Positions 23,692 through 30,966 of a DNA stretch of 30,966 nucleotides are shown one piece after another. The DNA is from Nitrospirota bacterium (GTDB lineage: Bacteria; Nitrospirota; JACRHJ01). The position numbers and the translations under genes are program-made. The notes beneath the pieces are model-generated. The model saw only the letters and a program-made list of their open reading frames with translations. It ran no database searches and was not told where the DNA came from. The stretch spans positions 1 through 30,966 of the forward strand of contig DAHWTK010000005.1 in the NCBI GenBank assembly GCA_027328825.1. The letters run 5' to 3'. How positions within the stretch are numbered: the first letter of the stretch is position 1; every line of letters starts with the position of its first letter.

Positions 23692-23761
23692 ACGGCTTTT
23701 CATGTTACCATCGCCCCTCCAGGGGAAGAGGGTGGCGCGAAAGAGATGTGCGAGGGTGTTG
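23692..23761 (+). other. lpxA-lpxI spacer with imperfect hairpin
   Basis: This 70-nt gap in an otherwise tight operon holds CGCCCCTCCAGGGG (23712-23725) followed by AAGAGGGTGGCG, which can pair partly (CGCC with GGCG; CCCC with GGGG). It resembles the SPLPLGEG-type scattered repeats of other genomes, but the match is from memory and degenerate. The frame through it opens the lpxI ORF artificially to 23702. Confidence 0.35.
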
Positions 23762-24568
23762 ATGGATAAGCTTGGCATAATCGCGGGGAACGGGAAGTTC
23801 CCCTTAATTTTGGCAGGCAACGCTAAGGCGGAAGGGCTGCAGGTCGTAGTCGCGGCCCTCTCCGAGGAGGCGGATAAGGGCATAGAAAATATCGCCGACA
23901 GTGTTCACTGGCTCTCGATAACCCAGCTTGGCAAGCTTATCAAGACCTTCCAGAAAGAGGGAGTTACAAGGGCTGTCATGGCGGGGCAGGTGGTAAAACG
24001 CAGGATGTATACCTCGGACCTCCTGAAGCTCGACCTCACAGCCGCAAGGCTCTGGGCGTCGCTTGCTGACAGAAAGGGTGAGACGATACTCAAGGCCGTG
24101 GCGGACGAGCTTTCAAAGAACGGCATAGAGCTTATCGACTCGACAATCCACATGAAGCCGTTTCTTGCAGTGCCGGGTGTGATGACAAAATCCAGGCTTA
24201 CAAAGCCTGAAGCGGCGGATGTGGAATTTGGCCTGAAGATGGCAAAGGTAATTGCAGAGCATGACATAGGCCAGAGTGTCGCAGTGAAGGATTTATCCGT
24301 TGTGGCGGTCGAGGCCGTCGAGGGGACGGACAAATGCATCAGGCGCGCCGGCGAGCTCGGCAAGGACGGCATTACGATAGTCAAAGTCAGCAAGAAGGGT
24401 CACGATATGCGCTTCGATGTGCCGGTGGTGGGAATGCGGACGCTGGACGCCATGAAGGAGGCCAGGGCGCGCGTGCTGGCAATCGAGGCCGGGAAGACAC
24501 TGATGCTGGAAAAAATGGAATTGATTTCAGGGGCAGACAAGGCCGGAATCTGTATAATCGGAATTTAA
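23762..24568 (+). CDS. lpxI: UDP-2,3-diacylglucosamine pyrophosphatase LpxI
   Basis: This 268-residue protein matches LpxI, the non-homologous replacement of LpxH in alphaproteobacteria and many other diderms. It starts LGIIAGNGKFPLILAGNAK, has a middle VMAGQVVKRR segment, and a C-terminal KKGHDMRFDVPVVGMRTL block with the family's HDMRFDVP signature. It splits UDP-2,3-diacyl sugar to lipid X and UMP, the fourth step. ATG 23762 with GAGGG upstream is preferred to 23702, which would add residues encoded by a hairpin spacer. The neighbours lpxA and gnnA fit. Confidence 0.92.
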   Translation: MDKLGIIAGNGKFPLILAGNAKAEGLQVVVAALSEEADKGIENIADSVHWLSITQLGKLIKTFQKEGVTRAVMAGQVVKRRMYTSDLLKLDLTAARLWASLADRKGETILKAVADELSKNGIELIDSTIHMKPFLAVPGVMTKSRLTKPEAADVEFGLKMAKVIAEHDIGQSVAVKDLSVVAVEAVEGTDKCIRRAGELGKDGITIVKVSKKGHDMRFDVPVVGMRTLDAMKEARARVLAIEAGKTLMLEKMELISGADKAGICIIGI

Positions 24569-24585
24569 CGATAATGTCAAGATTT

Positions 24586-24642
24586 GTAGCTGCCTGATTC
24601 ATCAGGCGATTTTAAAAAACGCCCCATAAATGGGGCAGCTAC
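24586..24642. repeat. Nested palindromic repeat between lpxI and gnnA
   Basis: GTAGCTGCC (24586-24594) is the exact inverted complement of GGCAGCTAC (24634-24642). Inside it are two hairpins, GCCTGAT/ATCAGGC (24592-24607) and GCCCCA-TAAA-TGGGGC (24621-24636), with a TTTTAAAAAA linker. The three-arm structure is typical of REP/MITE-like intergenic elements. It ends 10 nt before the gnnA ATG and could affect its translation. Confidence 0.8.
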
Positions 24643-24652
24643 GAGTGGCTAA

Positions 24653-25612
24653 ATGAAAACAGGCAAAATCAAAGTCGGCGTAGTGGGCGTGGGATACCTG
24701 GGCAGGCACCACGCAAGGATATACTCGGAGCTTCCGGAGGCCGAGCTTGTCGGCGTATGCGACGTTAACGCGGAACAGGCGAGAGAGATTGCAAAATCCG
24801 CTAAAACTGTCCCGTTCAGTCAGCATGAAGAATTAATCGGGAAGGTCCAGGCGGTATCCATCGCCGCGCCTACGGTGCATCATCATCGCATTGCGAAGGA
24901 CTTTCTTTCCGCCGGGATCGACGTGCTCCTTGAAAAGCCGATGACCGTAACAGTCGCCGAGGCGGACGAACTTGTAAAAATAGCGGAAGAAAAGAACTGC
25001 ATCCTGCAAGTGGGGCATCTGGAGAGGTTCAATGCGGCGGTGCTGAAGATGGTGGAACTCGTCACGACTCCGAAATTCATAGAGTGCAACAGACTCTCTC
25101 CGTTTCCGGACAGGTCAACCGACGTGGACGTCGTGCTCGACCTTATGATTCACGACATAGACATTATCCTCTCGCTCGTGGGTTCGCCGGTAAAGAATAT
25201 CCATGCAGTCGGCATCCCGGTCATATCGAAGAATGTAGATATTGCGAACGCCAGGATAGAATTCAATTCCGGCTGTATAGCAAATGTCACGTCGAGCAGA
25301 ATTTCCATGAAGAAAGAGCGCAAGATCCGGCTGTTCCAGCCGGATACGTATATATCTCTCAATTACCAGGACCAGGAGATATACGCCTACCATCGCATAC
25401 CGAACAAAAAAGACCCGGAAGGCAAACCGGATATTGTCGGCGGTAAGGTTAAGGTGAAAAAAGAGGAGCCGCTCAAGGCCGAGCTGGCGGCGTTTCTCGA
25501 ATGTGCGGCATTGCGCAAGAAGCCGCTCGTGTCCGGAGTCGAAGGCAGAGAGGCGCTGAAGGTGGCCATGCTTGTCCAGGAAGAGATAAGGAGTCATACG
25601 CTGCAATTATGA
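24653..25612 (+). CDS. gnnA: UDP-GlcNAc 3-oxidoreductase, GnnA-like (Gfo/Idh/MocA family)
   Basis: This 319-residue protein has an N-terminal Rossmann fold (KVGVVGVGYLGRHHARIY) and the family's EKP motif at residues 94-96 (VLLEKPMTV), followed by the C-terminal substrate domain. GnnA oxidises the 3-OH of UDP-GlcNAc so that GnnB can aminate it. The assignment rests on family plus position: with the next aminotransferase gene it sits between lpxA/lpxI and lpxB, as gnnA-gnnB do in Acidithiobacillus ferrooxidans. Other Gfo/Idh sugar dehydrogenases (O-antigen sugars) cannot be excluded from sequence. It starts at ATG 24653 immediately after a palindromic repeat. Confidence 0.85.
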   Translation: MKTGKIKVGVVGVGYLGRHHARIYSELPEAELVGVCDVNAEQAREIAKSAKTVPFSQHEELIGKVQAVSIAAPTVHHHRIAKDFLSAGIDVLLEKPMTVTVAEADELVKIAEEKNCILQVGHLERFNAAVLKMVELVTTPKFIECNRLSPFPDRSTDVDVVLDLMIHDIDIILSLVGSPVKNIHAVGIPVISKNVDIANARIEFNSGCIANVTSSRISMKKERKIRLFQPDTYISLNYQDQEIYAYHRIPNKKDPEGKPDIVGGKVKVKKEEPLKAELAAFLECAALRKKPLVSGVEGREALKVAMLVQEEIRSHTLQL

Positions 25613-26730
25613 GAATACCAATGGTGGATCTTAAGGCGCAGTATATAGAGCTTAAGGAGGAGCTTGACGCAAAGCTCGAAGAGATACTGCTCGCCACGCA
25701 ATTCATACTTGGGCCGAACGTGCAGGGGCTTGAGAATGAGGTGGCGGAATATATAGGCGCGAAGCATGCCGTCGCGTGTGCCTCCGGCACGGACGCTCTG
25801 CATCTGGCGCTCCTCGCCTGCGGCATAAAAGCGGGCGACGAGGTAATCACGACTCCGTTTACGTTCATAGCTACGGCAGAGGCCATATCATACATCGGCG
25901 CAAGGCCGGTGTTTGCGGACGTTCTGCCGGACACATGGAACATAGATCCGGAGGATGTCGCCAGAAAAATTACCTCCAGGACAAAGGCCGTCATACCCGT
26001 GCATCTGTTCGGCCATCCGGCTGATATGCCGAAAATCCTGGATATTGCAAACTCGCACGGCCTCAAGGTCATAGAGGACTGCGCGCAGAGTTTCGGAGCC
26101 GGGTATAAATTTGTAAAGACCGGCTCATTCGGGGATGCCGGTTGTTTCTCGTTTTTCCCGAGCAAGAACCTCGGTTGCTATGGCGACGGCGGAATGGTTA
26201 CAACGGACAGCGACAGGACCGCCGAAGAACTCCGCGCTTTACGGAACCACGGGAGCAAAAAGCGTTACTTCCACGACACAGTGGGATACAACAGCCGCTT
26301 GGACGAGATGCAGGCCGGAATACTGCGAGTGAAGCTTAAGAGGATAGACCGCTACAACAGCCTGAGACGCGAACGCGCCGCGCAGTATAACGAATGGCTG
26401 GCCATGCAGGACGGCGTCGTCATTCCTGTCGAAAAAGACGGATATTATCACGTATATCACCAGTATACGATACTTGCCGACCGCAGGGACGATATAATGG
26501 GCGCGCTTGCCGAAAAGGAAATAGCATCGGCGATTTATTACCCGGTCCCGCTTCACCTGCAGAAGTCGTACAAACAGCTTGGATATAAGGAAGGCGATTT
26601 CCCGGTTTCGGAAGACCTCTCGAAGCGTGTTCTGTCCCTGCCGATCTATCCGGAATTGAGCCCGGTGGATGTCGATTTAATCTCTGAGACTATAAGGGCC
26701 TCTTTGGCGTGTCCCGCAAAGAAAAAATAA
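25609..26730 (+). CDS. gnnB: UDP-3-oxo-GlcNAc transaminase, GnnB-like (DegT/DnrJ/EryC1 family)
   Basis: This 373-residue fold-type I PLP aminotransferase has ACASGTDALHLAL (cofactor phosphate region), EDCAQSFGA (Asp contacting the pyridine N) and Lys187 in FPSKNLGCYGDGG as the Schiff-base lysine. With GnnA it would make UDP-GlcNAc3N, the 3-amino sugar that gives lipid A 3-position amide-linked acyl chains. ATG 25609 overlaps the gnnA stop (ATGA) and starts the usual IPMVDLKAQY block; the frame is open upstream to 25501, but inside gnnA. The 22-nt overlap with lpxB's GTG depends on that start choice. Confidence 0.87.
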   Translation: MRIPMVDLKAQYIELKEELDAKLEEILLATQFILGPNVQGLENEVAEYIGAKHAVACASGTDALHLALLACGIKAGDEVITTPFTFIATAEAISYIGARPVFADVLPDTWNIDPEDVARKITSRTKAVIPVHLFGHPADMPKILDIANSHGLKVIEDCAQSFGAGYKFVKTGSFGDAGCFSFFPSKNLGCYGDGGMVTTDSDRTAEELRALRNHGSKKRYFHDTVGYNSRLDEMQAGILRVKLKRIDRYNSLRRERAAQYNEWLAMQDGVVIPVEKDGYYHVYHQYTILADRRDDIMGALAEKEIASAIYYPVPLHLQKSYKQLGYKEGDFPVSEDLSKRVLSLPIYPELSPVDVDLISETIRASLACPAKKK

Positions 26731-27848
26731 TGATAATCGCCGGAGAAGCCTCCGGAGACCTTCACGGCGGCAACCTTGCCCGGGCTTTAAAACGTCTTCG
26801 GCCAGGACTCGACATCTTCGGCATGGGCGGAGAGATGATGCGGGAAGCCGGGGTGCGGACATTGCAGGACATTTCCGCTCTCGCCGTGGTCGGGATATGG
26901 GAGGTGCTTACACACCTTAAGGACATAAAGGCGGCGTTCAAGCTCATGGAGGAGGCCATAATTAATGAGCGGCCCGACGCCCTGGTGCTTATAGACTACC
27001 CGGACTTCAACCTGCGCATGGCCGCCAAAGCCAGGAAAGCCGGGGTGAAGGTAGTTTATTACGTAAGCCCGCAGGTGTGGGCCTGGCGCAGGGGAAGAAT
27101 AAAGCACATAGCGAAGGTCGTGGATAAAATGCTTGTGGTATTTCCTTTTGAGGAGGCGCTATACAAGGAGGCCGGGGTAAAATGCACGTTCGTCGGACAT
27201 CCGCTGCTGGATGAAGAGGTGGAAACGCGCGGGAGAGATGAGCTTGTCCGCGGTTTCGGTCTGGATCCGCACAGGCCGGTCGTAGGGCTTCTGCCGGGCA
27301 GCAGGAAAAAGGAGCTGCATTTCCATCTACCGGTTATGCTTGCCGCCCTGTCGCTGATAAAGGAAAAAATGCCGGAGATTCAGGCGATTATCCCTGCCGC
27401 GCCGACGCTTTCGCTTGCGGATTTCAAAAATTATCTGAGTGGTAATGAGGAAATCCGGCTGATTCTGCATGATTTTTCCGGAGTTATGTCGGTTATTGAC
27501 GCAGGTATTGTCGCCTCCGGAACGGCAACCCTCCAGACGGCGCTCAGGCGGAAACCGATGGTGATAATCTACAGGCTATCCAAACTTACATACTGGCTCG
27601 GGAGGATGCTCATATCGGTTCCGTTCATCGGCATGCCGAACCTTGTCGCAGGGAAGGAAACCGTGCCGGAATTGATACAGCACGACGCCTCTCCGGAGCG
27701 GATAAGTTCCTTGATTTTAAAGATGTTTTATGATAAAGCATATTACGGCGGCATTGTCCGCGGCCTGGGCGAGGTGCGCAGGAAACTCGGCGGCCCCGGC
27801 GCATCCGAACGGGCGGCGCTGGAAGTCCTGAAAGAAGCGGGAATATAA
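26709..27848 (+). CDS. lpxB: Lipid A disaccharide synthase LpxB
   Basis: This 379-residue GT19 glycosyltransferase has the N-terminal IMIIAGEASGDLHGGNLARAL motif, VSPQVWAWR, VGHPLLDE and LLPGSRKKEL, all family-defining. It condenses UDP-2,3-diacyl sugar with lipid X at the inner membrane. GTG 26709 gives a normal first strand; ATG 26730, which overlaps the gnnB stop, would leave only two residues between Met and the AGEASGD motif and is the alternative. Sequence quality and context leave little doubt about identity. Confidence 0.95.
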   Translation: MSRKEKIMIIAGEASGDLHGGNLARALKRLRPGLDIFGMGGEMMREAGVRTLQDISALAVVGIWEVLTHLKDIKAAFKLMEEAIINERPDALVLIDYPDFNLRMAAKARKAGVKVVYYVSPQVWAWRRGRIKHIAKVVDKMLVVFPFEEALYKEAGVKCTFVGHPLLDEEVETRGRDELVRGFGLDPHRPVVGLLPGSRKKELHFHLPVMLAALSLIKEKMPEIQAIIPAAPTLSLADFKNYLSGNEEIRLILHDFSGVMSVIDAGIVASGTATLQTALRRKPMVIIYRLSKLTYWLGRMLISVPFIGMPNLVAGKETVPELIQHDASPERISSLILKMFYDKAYYGGIVRGLGEVRRKLGGPGASERAALEVLKEAGI

Positions 27849-29603
27849 ATGGATTTATTTAAAAGGCTCTGGCCATATATAAAGAAATATTTGAATGTCA
27901 CCTTCCTGGCTATACTCTGCACGCTTGTGGTATCCGGCACTAACGGTGCGATTGCGTATCTTATAAAACCGGTTATGGACGATGTTTTTGTCAAAAAAAA
28001 TCCCGCCATGCTCCTGCCTTTGTCCTTCGCGGTCTTCGCGGTTTATCTGCTTAAGGATACCTTCGCATATATCCAGTCGTATATCACGCAATCCGTCTCT
28101 TTAAAAGTAATACGGGACATAAGGAGCGACCTGTATTCGCACATGGTATATTTGCCGCTCAAGGAATACCAGGCGACTAATACCGGCAAGATGGTATCGC
28201 ATATCATGAACGATGTCGGAGTGCTCTCGCGCCTGGCCGGGAACCTCGTAAAGGATCTGCTTCAGCAGTCTTTCACAATCGTTGGACTGGTTGTGGTGCT
28301 CTTCATAAGGGACTGGAAGCTCGCGGGGATTTCCATCCTTATATTGCCATTGGCCGGGTTATTTGTTTCCAAATACGGTAAAAAGACGCACAAGCTGACC
28401 GGCAAATCCCAGGAGGCTGTCGCCGGGCTGATGTCAATACTCTACGAAAGCTTCACCGGCAGCAGGATTGTGAAGGCCTTCACCATGGAAGACCGAGAGG
28501 ACAGGCGGTTCGTGGAGGAGCAGGACAAGTATACAAAGCTCCAGATAAAAAAGGCCAAAGTCGCCAGCCTGCTTTCACCGTCGATGGATGCCGTAGGCGG
28601 TCTGGCTATGGCGGTAATTATCTTCTACGGCGGCCACAAGGTAATAATCGGCTCCATGACCCCCGGCGCATTCTTTTCGTTCACGGCTGCGTTATTCATG
28701 CTTTACCCCCCGGTAAAGGCGCTCGGCGGCCTGCACAATAACATCCAGGGAGCGACCGCAGCGATCGAAAGGGTTCTGAATGTAATGGATACGCCGAACG
28801 AGAAAAAGGCTATGTCCAGTGGCATTTCAGGCCCGGACGGTATAAAAGACAGGATTCAATATCACGGTGTAAGTTTCAGGTATAACGAGAAAGAGGAATA
28901 TGTCCTCAAGGATGTGGACCTTACAATAAAAAAGGGCGAGGTCGTCGCCATCGTGGGGGCGTCCGGCGGCGGGAAGACGACTCTCGTGAACCTGCTCCCC
29001 CGCTTCTATGAGCTTCAAGAAGGCGCGATAATGATTGACGGCGAAGAAATAACGAATTTCCAGCTAAAAACGCTCAGGCAGAATATCTCAGTCGTAACCC
29101 AGGACACTATACTCTTCAACGATACCATCCGTAACAATATCGCCTACGGCAAAGGAGAATTTACGGATGAGATGATATCGGCAGCCGCCCGCGCCGCCCA
29201 TGCGGACATATTCATAGAAAAACTGCCGAAAAAATACGACACTATAATAGGAGAGAAGGGGTTCAGGCTTTCAGGCGGCGAAAAGCAGAGAATATCCATA
29301 GCGCGCGCAATCTTAAAGAACAGCCCGATACTTATACTGGACGAGGCCACGTCGAGTCTCGATACGGAATCCGAGAGGATTGTCCAGCAGGCGCTTGAGA
29401 ACCTCATGAAGAACAGGACGACACTGGTTATAGCTCACAGGCTTTCAACGATAATAAATGCCGACAAGATAGTCGTAGTAAGCGGCGGAAGGATAACCGA
29501 TACGGGAAGGCATTCCGAACTGCTGTCCAAGAGCCGCATCTATAAGCGGCTGTATGATATGCAGTTCGGCGCGCCCGCAGCCGAGCATGCCGAAATACTT
29601 TAA
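27849..29603 (+). CDS. msbA: Lipid A-core flippase MsbA (ABC exporter)
   Basis: This 584-residue half-transporter has six predicted transmembrane segments in the first ~310 residues and a nucleotide-binding domain with Walker A GASGGGKT (370-377), signature LSGGE (474-478), Walker B ILILDE (ending at Glu499) and a LVIAHRLST H-loop. As a homodimer it flips lipid A-core across the inner membrane. Position directly after lpxB and before the acyltransferase and waaA supports MsbA over a drug exporter. The ATG directly follows the lpxB stop. Confidence 0.9.
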   Translation: MDLFKRLWPYIKKYLNVTFLAILCTLVVSGTNGAIAYLIKPVMDDVFVKKNPAMLLPLSFAVFAVYLLKDTFAYIQSYITQSVSLKVIRDIRSDLYSHMVYLPLKEYQATNTGKMVSHIMNDVGVLSRLAGNLVKDLLQQSFTIVGLVVVLFIRDWKLAGISILILPLAGLFVSKYGKKTHKLTGKSQEAVAGLMSILYESFTGSRIVKAFTMEDREDRRFVEEQDKYTKLQIKKAKVASLLSPSMDAVGGLAMAVIIFYGGHKVIIGSMTPGAFFSFTAALFMLYPPVKALGGLHNNIQGATAAIERVLNVMDTPNEKKAMSSGISGPDGIKDRIQYHGVSFRYNEKEEYVLKDVDLTIKKGEVVAIVGASGGGKTTLVNLLPRFYELQEGAIMIDGEEITNFQLKTLRQNISVVTQDTILFNDTIRNNIAYGKGEFTDEMISAAARAAHADIFIEKLPKKYDTIIGEKGFRLSGGEKQRISIARAILKNSPILILDEATSSLDTESERIVQQALENLMKNRTTLVIAHRLSTIINADKIVVVSGGRITDTGRHSELLSKSRIYKRLYDMQFGAPAAEHAEIL

Positions 29604-30233
29604 GCGTGTGTTGATACTTGCCGTACCGCCAGTCGTGGCCTTCATTTTAAAGGCCCTTAGGCGAACCATACGCATTGAAATCCGTAATCGTCCGCCGGAC
29701 GACACGCAGGCTATATTCTCCTTCTGGCACGGAAGAATGCTGCTGATGCCGTTTGTGAGACTTTCCCGCCCAGTTTCCGTGATGATAAGCCGACATAGCG
29801 ACGGGGAGTTCGTCGCCAGGATTGTAAAACATCTCGGCATATATTCGTCGCGCGGATCCACTACAAGAGGCGGCGCGTCCGCGCTTAAGGAACTAATAAA
29901 ACTATCTCGCAAAGGCTTCTGTCCAGCATTCACTCCCGACGGGCCAAGGGGGCCAAGGTTTGTCGTCCAGCCGGGAATCATCCAGGCGGCCAGGGTTACC
30001 GGCCTCCCGATATATCCCGTCACATATTCCGCTCGCAAAAAAAAACTCTGAAATCTTGGGATAGATTTATCATCCCTTATCCGTTTACAAAGGCCGTGGC
30101 TATATTTGGCGAGCCTATGTCCGTCCCGCGCGATGCCGACAGGGATACCATGGAAAATCTGCGCGGCGAGCTTGAAAAGCGGATGCGCGAGCTGACAGAG
30201 GAAGCGGACAACTGGTGGAGTCGTGATATTTAA
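29587..30233 (+). pseudogene. DUF374 lysophospholipid acyltransferase-like gene, frameshifted at an A9 tract
   Basis: The first frame encodes ~154 residues from ATG 29587 with DUF374 landmarks: IFSFWHGRMLLMP, ISRHSDGEFVARI, SSRGSTTRGGASAL and FTPDGPRGPRF. It ends at TGA 30049-30051 just after nine A (30037-30045). The family's expected continuation, LKSWDRFIIPYPFTKAVAIFGEPMS, is present in another frame from 30045 to TAA 30231-30233. One extra A (or two fewer) would join them into a ~215-residue protein of normal length. A sequencing or assembly error, a real mutation, phase variation or transcriptional slippage could each explain it. The gene overlaps msbA by 17 nt and waaA by 11 nt. Its family lies in many lpx operons, probably acylating lipid A or Kdo-lipid precursors. 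Confidence 0.85.
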
Positions 30234-30966
30234 AATTTACGACATACTGCTCTATGCCGTCGCGCCGATATATTTCCCGTTGATGGCGCTCTCGCAGATG
30301 ATGCGCGGGAAGAAAAGACTGGGCGTTCGGGAGCGTTTCGGTTTTTTCAGGCCGGAGTTCTTTGCCGCGAAAAAAAACAAGCGTGTGTGGTTCCATGCCG
30401 TGTCCGTCGGGGAAACGCTTGCCGCCGTCCCGCTCGTTCTCGCGCTGAAGGGAAAAATGCCGGATGTCGAAATTTATTTTTCGACTGTCACCGAGACAGG
30501 GAATAAGGTCGCGCGGGAGAAGCTCGGCCCTGCGGCACGGATTTTTTTCTTCCCGTTCGATTTCGGCGCGGTAGTGCGGCGCGTAATAGGGCAGATGTCC
30601 CCGGACATTTTCGTCGTCGTGGAGACCGAGATATGGCCGAATCTCCTCAAGGCCCTGCACGATAAACGGATTCCCTCGGTAATCGTAAACGGGCGCATCT
30701 CGCCGCGCTCGTTCAAAGGCTACAGCCGGTTCGGGTTTTTCTTCCGTCGCGTCCTCCCGCTTGTGAGCAGGTATATGATGCAGAGCGAGGCGGACGCTGA
30801 GCGTATCATCAGGCTCGGCGCGCCTCAGGAAAAGGTATCCGTTGCGGGCAATATAAAGTTCGATCAGGCCATTGCAACGAACAGGCCCGCCGCTACTCGT
30901 GCGGCACTCGGAATTTCGGAAAGCGCAAAGGTCTTCATCGCAGGCAGTACGCACCAGGGCGAGGAG
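30223..30966 (+). CDS. waaA: Kdo transferase WaaA (KdtA), N-terminal part, cut by window end
   Basis: At least 248 residues are visible of a normally ~420-residue protein. An N-terminal membrane anchor (IYDILLYAVAPIYFPLMAL) is followed by HAVSVGET, containing the catalytic-base Glu of the SVGE motif, FSTVTETGNKVA, VVVETEIWPNLL, NGRIS and GNIKFD. The window ends in AGSTHQGEE. It transfers Kdo from CMP-Kdo to lipid IVA. The start is GTG 30223, preceded by TGGTGGAG and overlapping the frame that completes the DUF374 gene by 11 nt. No ATG in a better place was seen; the downstream ATG codons would remove the anchor. Confidence 0.94.
   Translation, partial: MIFKIYDILLYAVAPIYFPLMALSQMMRGKKRLGVRERFGFFRPEFFAAKKNKRVWFHAVSVGETLAAVPLVLALKGKMPDVEIYFSTVTETGNKVAREKLGPAARIFFFPFDFGAVVRRVIGQMSPDIFVVVETEIWPNLLKALHDKRIPSVIVNGRISPRSFKGYSRFGFFFRRVLPLVSRYMMQSEADAERIIRLGAPQEKVSVAGNIKFDQAIATNRPAATRAALGISESAKVFIAGSTHQGEE

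Noticed and set aside
1..30966. CRISPR arrays, transposases, integrases, phage genes
   Set aside because: No regularly spaced direct repeats and no proteins with such motifs were seen on either strand; the tRNA-Phe gene has no adjacent integrase or duplicated 3' end.

Overview
This window (roughly 55-58% GC by eye) reads like the chromosome of an uncultured, anaerobic, Gram-negative (diderm) bacterium of Desulfobacterota/Nitrospirota type. The evidence is a tungsten-type aldehyde:ferredoxin oxidoreductase, an iron-sulfur flavoprotein, a 2-oxoacid:ferredoxin oxidoreductase pair and several radical SAM enzymes, next to a complete BamA/lipid A operon. The taxon is inferred from gene content only. 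Every protein gene is on the + strand; the only - strand gene is a tRNA-Phe.

Region 1 (1-13956) is a tightly packed run of genes, many overlapping by 1-17 nt, and looks like one biosynthetic operon. It holds the end of an aldehyde oxidoreductase, a ketopantoate-reductase-like protein, two TIGR04076-type small proteins, a type II polyketide synthase core (KS-alpha, chain-length-factor-like KS-beta, ACP), a PF04199-type cyclase, a TcmN-like aromatase/cyclase, an Isf-like flavoprotein, an ACMSD/resorcylate-decarboxylase-like amidohydrolase, two FAD oxidoreductases of the phytoene desaturase/protoporphyrinogen oxidase type, an exported DUF4410 protein, a B12-binding-type radical SAM protein and an LpxL-type membrane acyltransferase. 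The simplest reading is an anaerobic aromatic polyketide pathway whose product may be modified by radical and flavin chemistry and perhaps attached to lipid. This is the most unusual part of the window.

Region 2 (13957-18482) has a second radical SAM gene behind its own putative promoter, a convergent tRNA-Phe(GAA), an orphan KorB/KorC-type pair without alpha or ferredoxin subunits, a GNAT acetyltransferase and hemW.

Region 3 (18483-30966) is the outer-membrane operon: a good sigma-70-type promoter, bamA, ompH/skp, lpxD, fabZ, lpxA, lpxI, gnnA, gnnB, lpxB, msbA, a DUF374 acyltransferase broken by a frameshift at an A9 tract, and waaA (cut by the window end). gnnA/gnnB between lpxA and lpxB predicts lipid A built on 2,3-diamino-2,3-dideoxyglucose, with amide-linked acyl chains at position 3.

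Two palindromic interspersed-repeat-like elements are visible: one forms the 3' end of the aldehyde oxidoreductase gene (1143-1202) and one lies between lpxI and gnnA (24586-24642). No insertion sequence, integrase, CRISPR array or replication origin was seen.
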